The notes under the pieces were generated by a model that did no database searches, had not been told where the DNA came from, and saw only the letters and a list, made by a program, of their open reading frames with translations. The translations under genes were made by a program, and so were the position numbers. From Oscillatoria sp. SIO1A7 (GTDB lineage: Bacteria > Cyanobacteriota > Cyanobacteriia > Cyanobacteriales > Laspinemataceae), in contig JAAHFN010000007.1 in assembly GCA_010672965.1 (NCBI GenBank), positions 203,145-267,144 of the forward strand: a DNA stretch of 64,000 bases. Reading direction: 5' to 3'. Positions 1 through 6,783 of this stretch are shown here, in pieces; the first letter of the stretch is position 1; the number at the start of each line of letters is the position of its first letter.

Positions 1-519
1 AGTAAATATTGGGTTACTTCGTTCCACATGACAGGCCGTTTGACCACTTAGACCCACCCTGTCCGCCGGGGCCCCTATCTCATCCATTCCATTAGCAGAC
101 AGGTTTGGGAAGCCCGTTGGCGCTTTTTTCGCCGCAGCGTATCAGCCTTTTCGCTACTTCAGTATCACGACGGTTATCAGGTGTTTGCCCTATGGCTGGT
201 CTCCTATGGTCTTGCTAAAGTTGGACCCCCGTAGGCTCAGGAGTTTATCCCATTGTCGCCCCGCTTCAGTCCAGGTTTGAGAATCACCCGAACTTAGGGC
301 TAGCGTTACCTTGTTTCCCTTCTGGCTCGGCTTTGTGCGGCATTCCGTACATCGCTTTGGAGCGGTTGGTGAGAGATATTCGGTACTCCCTGGCGGGACC
401 GATGTCCCTGAGAGACGGTCATGTAGTTATCTGGGTTTGGACACCGAAATGTCTCACCCACAGACTGAGCCTTCGGTTGGGGCTATTGCCTTGCCCTTCA
501 CGGCCCAAACGAATCGCAC
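1..519 (-). mobile_element. Group II intron, 5' portion (partial)
   Basis: Read on the minus strand, this stretch begins at base 519 with GTGCGATTCG, matching the GTGYG 5' end of bacterial group II introns. It continues as GC-rich, highly structured, non-coding sequence, as expected for ribozyme domain I and following domains. The upstream bases (520-556) are the left half of a dispersed repeat that occurs uninterrupted elsewhere: the same CAGTATTTGTAG followed directly by GGGGTTCCCCG is seen on the minus strand near 6126-6150. This supports a precise insertion junction at 519/520. The intron-encoded reverse transcriptase, the catalytic domain V and the 3' end would lie left of base 1, so completeness cannot be judged. 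The short open frames here look like chance. The alternative of an unrelated structured RNA is less likely given the 5' consensus and the clean junction. Confidence 0.7.
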
Positions 520-556
520 CTACAAATACTGTAACTGTTTAACCGGATTTGATATT
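520..556 (-). repeat. Half of an ATATCAAATCCGGTTAA-family repeat (5' exon of the intron)
   Basis: On the minus strand this reads ATATCAAATCCGGTTAA followed by ACAGTTACAGTATTTGTAG and then the intron. It is the left end of the family seen complete at 26648-26791 and 50725-50860. Confidence 0.75.
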
Positions 557-590
557 AGTCGTTCCAATCCCTCGCATACAAGATAAGATG

Positions 591-637
591 AAAAAATAGC
601 GAGTTTTGTATTTCTACACAAATACAAAACTCGCTAT
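591..637 (-). terminator. Strong hairpin with T-run on the minus strand
   Basis: Arms 596-613 and 620-637 are perfectly complementary (18 bp) around a 6-base loop. Read on the minus strand the hairpin is followed by at least five T residues. It could terminate transcription leaving the WD40 gene about 370 bases upstream on that strand, or be a relic of a mobile element. Confidence 0.5.
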
Positions 638-653
638 AAAAATTATACATTAG

Positions 654-897
654 ACAGGACTTATGCAGGGAAAGCAAATCTATTTTGCGCATTGCGCACC
701 AAAACCTAGTAGTCTGTCAAGAAATAATTGAGCATTGGGCATGTTCGCATTGGGCATTGGGCAAGCCCCGTAGGCGTAGCCCGCCCTCCGGGGCGTAGGG
801 GCGGCTACGCCTACGGAAAAATTTGCTCCACTATTCAAAACTACCTTGACGGGCTACTAGATATAGATTTAAAGCTGACTATTTGCGTAAGTCCTGT
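654..897. repeat. Inverted-repeat element (AGGACTTACGCA family), composite
   Basis: The ends ACAGGACTTATGCA and TGCGTAAGTCCTGT are inverted copies of each other. Inside lie a second inverted pair (706-721 with 845-860, CTAGTAGTCTGTCAAG type) and CATTGGG heptamer repeats around 732-770. It appears to be several small elements nested together. No gene is seen in 552-1007. Confidence 0.55.
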
Positions 898-926
898 TAA
901 ATTTCAGCGGCTATGCTAATCCGAAA

Positions 927-1086
927 GTTATATTTCGTTCGCAATCTTAGCAGCAGATCTGCTAACTAAGAAACGCCACTGATGGATAACCTGCTGTAAG
1001 ATAGCTGTTATATTTCGTTCGCAATCTTAGCAGCAGATCTGCTAACTAAGAAACGCCACTGATGGATAACCTGCTGTAAGATAGCT
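927..1086. repeat. 80-bp perfect tandem duplication at the 3' end of the WD40 gene
   Basis: Bases 927-1006 and 1007-1086 are identical as read by eye. The right copy carries the last 25 or so codons and the stop of the minus-strand gene at 1008. The left copy is the same sequence lying just past the stop. Confidence 0.9.
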
Positions 1087-3950
1087 CGTTCTGGAGCTGG
1101 TAGGGGGGAAGTATTGACATTAGAATTAGTCTGAGCACCCCCATAGATAGGGGAGCCGATCGCTCCTGCGGTGCTGGGGTTCGTTTCGTCGAGAGTTGGT
1201 CGTTCGAGAGTTGCTTCGTCGAGAGCTGGTCGGTCGAGAGTTGGTTGTTTGAAAGTTAGTTCGTCGAGAATATTAGTGGCGCGAGTGAGGGCAGCAAGTT
1301 GAATAGCAGGACTAGCTCCAGCGCGATCGCCCTTAATATAGCCATTAATATAGGAACCGACCTCGCCCAAGCAATTGATGGCGTTCATAACCTGGGGTCG
1401 GATAGCAGTATCGGCCAAAGGAAGTTTGGAAACAATAGCCACGGCTTCAGCTAAATCCGCAAGCTGGCGATAACTCAAAAAGGTTGCCATCGCTTCAAAA
1501 GATATGATAATTTCTTCGCCGCCCGTATAAGAAGAGAGCTTAGCTAAGTGCGGATGGTAGCTGGCTAAGTTGAAATCATCCCTATGCTCGTTATTCTTGC
1601 CGTTCGTTATTTTTGTCTCGTCGCTGAGATCGTATAGTATCCCAGCAAAAGTCGTTAGAGCAGTGCGACGGCGATCGCGCCAGAACCAGGTCACAGAAAT
1701 AAAAGCTATGACCAGACGGTCTATAGTTTGGTTTGCCCCATTGTAATTATAAGGACGAGAGCGCTTATCGAGTTCTGCCAGTAAGAGCCTTCCGGTGCTT
1801 GGCAATTCCCGACCATTTTGCCCCGCCGCCGGAACTGATAAGCCCAAATCTTCCCAGGTTAGTAAGGTATAGAGAAAATGTATGGGCATCGGGGTGGAAT
1901 GCAGATATTTATGTAATGCTTGTCGGACGGCTATTCGTTGAAAAGGATTGCGAGCCGCGATCGCACAAGAGCGCAATCCTTCTTTTTCGTCCTGCTGCAA
2001 GCGGCGGTAGAGATATTCCCGCGTTCCCCATAGGGGCAATATTGCGAGTTCGTCCCATTCCACTGGATGTCCTTTGCCCCGAGATGTGGCATAAAAAGAC
2101 AAAACCAATTCAACCGGATAAAATAGCGATCGCAAAGCACCGATAGCGACTGGCAGGTTAAAAAATAGACTGATGCTAATGGCGGTCTTGATTCCGCCCT
2201 TTAATCTTAGCCTGGTAATCGGCTGGGCGTGGCTCCATAAGCCAGCCTGAATAGCTCCTACTGCCAAACCTAGAAGCGCGATCGCTACCAAGCTGGCAAA
2301 TGCGCCAAGAGCTTGCTGGCCTGCTAGACTAAAGGCAGTGTTAACGACTAAGCCTAGTATTATACCAACAGCAAAAATGATAATATTTGGCTGAATAGCG
2401 ATTACACCAAAAGCTTTTTTAAAGTAAGGATTAATTGCAATAACATCGGCTCCGACAACAGCCCAAGCAAATGGGATACAGCCGACTGCAAATAGTATCA
2501 ATAGCAAGCCAATACTGCCTGCTGCACCAAAAGCCATAAAGGCAACCGCTAAAAGAATCGCTATCTCAAATAAGGTGGCGATTAGCAGCAAGAGGCTCGA
2601 AATTCCAAATGCCCATTGGGATAATAAAAGGACATTAGTAGCAGTAGTTAGAGGTATTTCCCGCCCGGTTTCTAGATCCCAGAGTTTGACTTGGCGATCG
2701 CCTGACCCCGAGAAGGCTCGCTTTCCATCTGGGGTTACTGCTACGTCGCGAACCCACTCTCCATGACCTTCTAAAGTATATAGTTCCGTTCCCTTCTCTA
2801 TATCCCAGACTTTTAGCGAGCGATCGCTAGATGCCGATATTGCCCGCTTTCCATCTGGAGTCAGCGCCACTGCATTCACCCAGCCAGTATGTCCCGCTAG
2901 CGAATGTAACTCCTTGCCGCTTTCCAAATCCCAGACCTTTAGGGTGCCGTCCGCACTAGCCGAAACCGCCCGCTCCCCGTCAGCGGTTGCCGCCAAATCG
3001 AGAATAGGGTTCTGATGCCCCGATAAATTGTAGAGCAGTTTTCCCCTCTGCCAGTCCCAGACTTTTACTGTGCCGTCGGTGCTGCCAGAAATAACCCGCC
3101 TTTCTGGCAGAGCCGCTAGGATTTTGATGCTAGCCGAGTGACCTTTTAGGGTGGCGCGTTCTTGCCCTGACTCTATATCCCAGACTTTTAAAGTATTGTC
3201 GTCGCTGGCAGATATTGCCGTTTGTCCGTCTGGAGTAACTATTGCTCTATTAACAGTTTTGCCATGACCTTCTAATGTATGTCGGACTTTGCCGCTTTCT
3301 ATGTCCCAAACTTTCACAGTTCCGTCCGCACTGGCAGAAATAGCATATTTTCCATTCGGAGCGATCGCCACATCGTTAACCCAACGCTTATGACCCCATA
3401 ACGTGCTGACGGCTGTACCTTTGTCTAAATCCCAGACGCGAAGGGAGCGATCGCCGGATACAGAGATAGCTTGCTTTCCGTCCGGGGTTACCGCTAGAGC
3501 ATTGACCCCTCTTGTATGACCTTCTAGGGTGCTAAGCACTTTCCCCCGCTCCAGATCCCAAACCTTGAGGGTGCCCGGTTTCGAGGCGCTAAAAGCAGAA
3601 GCAGATATGGCTCGTTGTGACGAGACTGCCGCCACGGCATTAATCGAGCCAGTATGTCCCTGAAAGGTGCCCAGGTTGTAGAAAAATGTTATCGATACTG
3701 CTAAAATCAGGCATAATAAGCTGCTGGCGATCGCCATTATATAGATCTGGCGGCAGGCTTTCGTCCGCAAAGTGCCCGAGAACTTTGCCCATCCTTCCTG
3801 CATCTTTTGCTTCGGCTCCGCTTGGTTTAGGTAGGCACTAAAACCACTGGGACGAAAAAATAGCCAATAGGCCAGTAAAAGATAGTGATAAGGATTGAGC
3901 GGATTGAGACATTTTGGTGTTGTCCCTCGATAGCTAGGAAAAGCAGGCAT
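1008..3950 (-). CDS. WD40 repeat protein with a multi-pass membrane domain
   Basis: The function is unknown; the fold suggests a membrane-anchored protein-interaction platform. About 80 N-terminal residues precede one hydrophobic helix (about 70-92). Eight WD40 repeats follow (about 98-430), each with the GH...KVWD signature and forming a beta-propeller. Next come about six hydrophobic segments (about 445-635) and a soluble C-terminal region ending in short degenerate repeats of the type LDRPTLDE. The chosen ATG has an AAGGA-type ribosome site about 6 bases upstream; another ATG lies six codons earlier. The product is about 980 residues. A separate WD40 propeller between membrane segments is uncommon. 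The 3' end overlaps an 80-bp tandem duplication whose second copy repeats the C-terminal codons after the stop, so the original terminus may have been altered. The WD40 call is certain, the role is not. Confidence 0.85.
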   Translation of the reverse strand: MPAFPSYRGTTPKCLNPLNPYHYLLLAYWLFFRPSGFSAYLNQAEPKQKMQEGWAKFSGTLRTKACRQIYIMAIASSLLCLILAVSITFFYNLGTFQGHTGSINAVAAVSSQRAISASAFSASKPGTLKVWDLERGKVLSTLEGHTRGVNALAVTPDGKQAISVSGDRSLRVWDLDKGTAVSTLWGHKRWVNDVAIAPNGKYAISASADGTVKVWDIESGKVRHTLEGHGKTVNRAIVTPDGQTAISASDDNTLKVWDIESGQERATLKGHSASIKILAALPERRVISGSTDGTVKVWDWQRGKLLYNLSGHQNPILDLAATADGERAVSASADGTLKVWDLESGKELHSLAGHTGWVNAVALTPDGKRAISASSDRSLKVWDIEKGTELYTLEGHGEWVRDVAVTPDGKRAFSGSGDRQVKLWDLETGREIPLTTATNVLLLSQWAFGISSLLLLIATLFEIAILLAVAFMAFGAAGSIGLLLILFAVGCIPFAWAVVGADVIAINPYFKKAFGVIAIQPNIIIFAVGIILGLVVNTAFSLAGQQALGAFASLVAIALLGLAVGAIQAGLWSHAQPITRLRLKGGIKTAISISLFFNLPVAIGALRSLFYPVELVLSFYATSRGKGHPVEWDELAILPLWGTREYLYRRLQQDEKEGLRSCAIAARNPFQRIAVRQALHKYLHSTPMPIHFLYTLLTWEDLGLSVPAAGQNGRELPSTGRLLLAELDKRSRPYNYNGANQTIDRLVIAFISVTWFWRDRRRTALTTFAGILYDLSDETKITNGKNNEHRDDFNLASYHPHLAKLSSYTGGEEIIISFEAMATFLSYRQLADLAEAVAIVSKLPLADTAIRPQVMNAINCLGEVGSYINGYIKGDRAGASPAIQLAALTRATNILDELTFKQPTLDRPALDEATLERPTLDETNPSTAGAIGSPIYGGAQTNSNVNTSPLPAPERAILQQVIHQWRFLVSRSAAKIANEI

Positions 3951-4007
3951 AAAACTTCCTTTTGGCATTAATTCTAGAATAGGATAAACTCAGAAATGGG
4001 CAGAGAT

Positions 4008-4049
4008 GGGGAAGGGTGGGAAGGGTGGGAAGGGTGGGGAGTGTGGGAA
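4008..4049. repeat. Minisatellite, GGGTGGGAA units
   Basis: A run of near-perfect 9-base GGGTGGGAA units, the same type as the longer array at 43904-43998. Confidence 0.8.
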
Positions 4050-4057
4050 GAGAGGGG

Positions 4058-4159
4058 CGGGAGCGTTTCACTTTTGTAACGGGGAGCCCGGAGGGCTTTG
4101 TTTGTGTAGCCGCGCCTTTAGGCGTCAGGCGGCTAGATGCCGAAATTGAAATGCTCCCG
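4058..4159. repeat. Inverted-repeat element, GGGAGCATTTCA family
   Basis: The ends CGGGAGCGTTTCA and TGAAATGCTCCCG are inverted copies. The internal part is GC-rich. The family recurs at 5502-5646 and in part at 35521. No transposase is encoded, so it is a MITE-like element. Confidence 0.7.
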
Positions 4160-4424
4160 AGAGGGGCAACTGCCTCTTTGGGCATCGGGGAAGGGGGCGG
4201 CTTGGGAAATCGCAAAATTATTCAAAACTACTTGATAGATTACTAGCATCTCAATTTTGTTTGCTTTTTTTGGCACCCCTGCCAGCCCGGATCGGTTCGA
4301 CTAAACTGCATCTACTTTGCACATTGAGATGATCTTGATAAAATTCTATCCCTTTACACATTGCTACAAATTGTTATACATGGCGAACGACTTGAAAAAA
4401 GTAAGTCTTATAGGAGAGACTAAG

Positions 4425-5495
4425 GTGAAACGTCGCTGGTTTTTAGGGTTAATTATTTTTATCGCATCCACTTGCTTGGCAGTCTTTTTAGCGACCTCGG
4501 CACCAGCCCAGACGCCCGAGCTTCCTGCTGAATCTCTGCGTTATCTAGCAGACTTGCAGGGATTTTCCATTGGTGCCTCAGCAAAGCCAAAACCGCTAGA
4601 AAGGGTCCCTAAATACGGATCGTTATTTGCCCGCGAGTTCAACACTTTGATGCCAGAGAATGCCCTGAAATTTGCGCCCGTGCATCCAGAGCGCGACGTT
4701 TACGATTTTACCAAAGCCGATGCTCTCGTTTCTTTTGCCCTGGCCAGGAATATGCAAGTGCGCGGTCACACCTTAGTCTGGTTTCACGCCCTGCCCCGCT
4801 GGCTGCTAGAAGGCAACTTTTCCCGGGAAGAGCTGATGGCTATTTTAGAAGATCATATCAAAACTGTTGTCGGTCGCTATCGCGGTCATATCTACGCTTG
4901 GGATGTAGTAAACGAAGCCGTCGAAGCGGATGGCTCTTTGCGGGATACCTTTTGGTTGCAAGGAATTGGCCCAGAATATATCGATTTATCGTTTCGCTGG
5001 GCCCATGAAGCCGACCCCGATGCTGCTCTTTTCCTAAATGACTACGCCGAAGGGATGAATTCTAAGTCCGACACCCAATATGCCCTAGTTAAAGGGATGG
5101 TAGAACGAGGGGTGCATATTGATGGGGTGGGCTTTCAATCCCATCTGGGTTTCTTGTCTGCAGATGACCCGCAAGAAGTGGCCGAAAATATTAAGCGCTT
5201 GGGAGAACTGGGATTGCAGGTGGCCTTCACAGAAATGGATATGCCAATTTACAATTTACCGGGCAAAACGATAAAAGAAAAGTTAGACTCCCAGGCTCGC
5301 CTTTATCGGTATTTTTTAAAAATGTGCCTCGATGCTACCAATTGCAATGATATCATTTTCTGGGGATTGACCGATCGCTACACTTGGCTCAAAAATTTCA
5401 CTGGCGACTCTAAGTCTCCGCTGATTTTCGACGAAGATTTTAATCCTAAGCCAGCCTACTTCGCCATAAAAGAAGAACTGCGATCGCGGAATTGA
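4425..5495 (+). CDS. Secreted endo-1,4-beta-xylanase, glycoside hydrolase family 10
   Basis: The predicted product hydrolyses beta-1,4-xylan outside the cytoplasm. The GTG start at 4425 is chosen because AGGAG lies 8 bases upstream (4412-4416) and translation from it gives a classic signal peptide: KRRW, then a hydrophobic run, ending APAQT. In-frame ATGs at 4380 and 4317 would add a leader ahead of the signal peptide. The mature part shows the GH10 barrel with the acid/base glutamate in WDVVNE and the nucleophile glutamate in AFTEMDM; RGHTLVWF is another family motif. The length of about 356 residues fits a single catalytic domain with no carbohydrate-binding module. The gene stands alone, and a mobile repeat with an 8-bp target duplication sits exactly at its stop codon. 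A role in remodelling external or own polysaccharide is inference. Confidence 0.9.
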   Translation: MKRRWFLGLIIFIASTCLAVFLATSAPAQTPELPAESLRYLADLQGFSIGASAKPKPLERVPKYGSLFAREFNTLMPENALKFAPVHPERDVYDFTKADALVSFALARNMQVRGHTLVWFHALPRWLLEGNFSREELMAILEDHIKTVVGRYRGHIYAWDVVNEAVEADGSLRDTFWLQGIGPEYIDLSFRWAHEADPDAALFLNDYAEGMNSKSDTQYALVKGMVERGVHIDGVGFQSHLGFLSADDPQEVAENIKRLGELGLQVAFTEMDMPIYNLPGKTIKEKLDSQARLYRYFLKMCLDATNCNDIIFWGLTDRYTWLKNFTGDSKSPLIFDEDFNPKPAYFAIKEELRSRN

Positions 5496-5501
5496 GCTAA
5501 T

Positions 5502-5646
5502 GGGAGCATTTCAATTTTGTAATCCGATCTTTTTGGTTGCGTAGGGAGCGGTTAAGGAACGAAACGAACGAAACCCAACTTGGGGCTATTGTTGGGTTTC
5601 GTTGATGGCGGACCCAACCTACTACTTGCAAAAGTGAAATGCTCCC
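5502..5646. mobile_element. MITE (GGGAGCATTTCA family) with 8-bp target duplication
   Basis: The ends GGGAGCATTTCAATTTTG and CAAAAGTGAAATGCTCCC form terminal inverted repeats. The element is flanked by the direct repeat GAGCTAAT at 5494-5501 and 5647-5654. The left repeat shares bases with the TGA stop of the xylanase gene (5493-5495). The interior contains a GTTGGGTTTCG/CCCAACCTAC inverted pair. Confidence 0.8.
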
Positions 5647-5894
5647 GAGCTAATGGGGCAAAAGGACGGTAAAAGGACTTAGAGAATTGAGAATGAAGCA
5701 TCGGGCAAAAGGACCGCGTTGTCTTTACGATCGCAAATCACCTAAGTCCTGTCTGAAACTTGCAACTATATTAAAAATGAGTTTTTATATCTGCCTGCAT
5801 TTTATACAGTCCCTACAAAATTTACAACTCTCAATCCTTTGAACTTACATTAAATCCGCGTAGCTACAAATCTCGTAGAGTCAGCCGAGTGGCG

Positions 5895-5932
5895 GTAGGA
5901 GCCCGAAGAGCGATCGCTCTTCGGGCTCCTAC
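5895..5932. repeat. 38-bp perfect palindrome centred on GCGATCGC
   Basis: Every base pairs across the centre at 5913/5914 with no loop spacer; the core 5910-5917 is the HIP1 octamer. The arms read GTAGGAGCCCGAAGA and its complement. Confidence 0.9.
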
Positions 5933-6002
5933 TAGGGTGCTCTTGTGTGGGGTGCTCTTGTTTGGGGTGTGGGAAAACTTCATACTACTTCCCAACCGCT
6001 TT

Positions 6003-6120
6003 CGGGAGCTGGAAAGCCCTACGGTAACAGAGGTTTCTGGTTTTCATCGTGACGATACGAGCGATGTCACGCCAAGTGGTGAAAAGCCTCAGAATCAACA
6101 CCCTAGACTGCTACCGGACT
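6003..6120. repeat. Dispersed element with GGAGCTGGAAA...CCCTACGGT
   Basis: It is clearly similar to the reverse complement of 41390-41510: GGAGCTGGAAAxCCCTACGGT, then AGAGGT, then GGTGAAAA...AGTCAACACC. The copies diverge internally. No protein is inferred. Confidence 0.5.
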
Positions 6121-6544
6121 GCCACGGGGAACCCCTACAAATACTGTTATTGTTTAAGCTCATTTTATATAAAATAGGACTTGCCCAAAATACCTATATT
6201 TAGTATTTGTAGGGTCAATCCCCTCCGATCGCCCCTATGCGTAGAGTCCATGCGTAAGTCCTATTCAAACTTAAAACTTCAATAATTATGCAAATTATCT
6301 GTTTGCTTTTATGGTATTTACACAAAAATTTACAACTCTCAACTTAAAAAATTAAAACTTAAAACTTGAGTAATTACGCCAATTATAGGATCGAACTCTA
6401 TATATATGTAGCGTGCCTAGACCCTACAAAAAATGCCGATCTGTAAGTCCCGTACTTCAAATTTCAAGGTCCGGAATTAGCCTCAACTTTGCATTAACTT
6501 TGTAAAAACTTTAACCTTTCTTTATCTTCTGCAAGTTACTACTA

Positions 6545-6574
6545 TTGACGTTATAGTCAGACAGACGTTATCGT
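6545..6574 (+). promoter_or_regulatory. Possible sigma-70-type promoter for the adhesin gene
   Basis: TTGACG (6545-6550) is followed, 18 bases on, by TATCGT (6569-6574). This would give a leader of about 200 bases ahead of the adhesin start. The -10 match is poor, so this is only a candidate. Confidence 0.25.
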
Positions 6575-6623
6575 AGAGAAAGGAAAAAAATACGGAAGAA
6601 CTAGAAGAGGTCCTATGTTGTTG

Positions 6624-6699
6624 TCCTAGCATTTACTCAGAAATAGAGTATAGGGCTATTCTAGGATCTCCTAGCATTTACTTTGGAATCGAGTATAGG
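6624..6699 (+). repeat. Two direct repeats in the adhesin leader
   Basis: TCCTAGCATTTACT...GAGTATAGG occurs at 6624-6654 and again at 6669-6699, a 45-base period with a few differences. Their position just upstream of the adhesin gene would suit a regulatory site, but this is inference. Confidence 0.5.
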
Positions 6700-6783
6700 C
6701 ATTGGGTGACAAACAAAAATTGGCGCGGGTGCATCTAAGCAGTCACAAATTATAGGCAAAAGCCAAAAGGCAAATCCATCAGG

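Larger units (their letters stand above)
5655..6783. other. Long intergenic region with decayed repeats
   Basis: No convincing gene is seen. It contains AGGACTTA/TAAGTCCT repeat ends (5675-5756, 6176-6264), a long palindrome (5895-5932), a dispersed element (about 6003-6120) similar to one at 41390-41510 in the opposite orientation, a partial ATATCAAATCC-family piece (about 6121-6160), and AT-rich sequence leading to the adhesin gene. Confidence 0.6.

Noticed and set aside
1-519. rRNA or other housekeeping RNA gene
   Set aside because: The GC-rich structured look suggested it, but no rRNA, tmRNA or RNase P motifs were recognised, and the GTGCG start with a clean repeat junction fits a group II intron better.
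311-586. Short plus-strand open frames at the left edge
   Set aside because: They lie within the intron ribozyme and the adjacent repeat, have no ribosome site, and give no protein-like sequence.
1733-2146. 137-codon frame opposite the WD40 gene
   Set aside because: It is antisense to a well-supported gene and its composition follows from that gene's codons.
5889-6203. 104-codon frame
   Set aside because: It runs through a palindrome and two repeat fragments, starts with no ribosome site, and looks like translated repeats.
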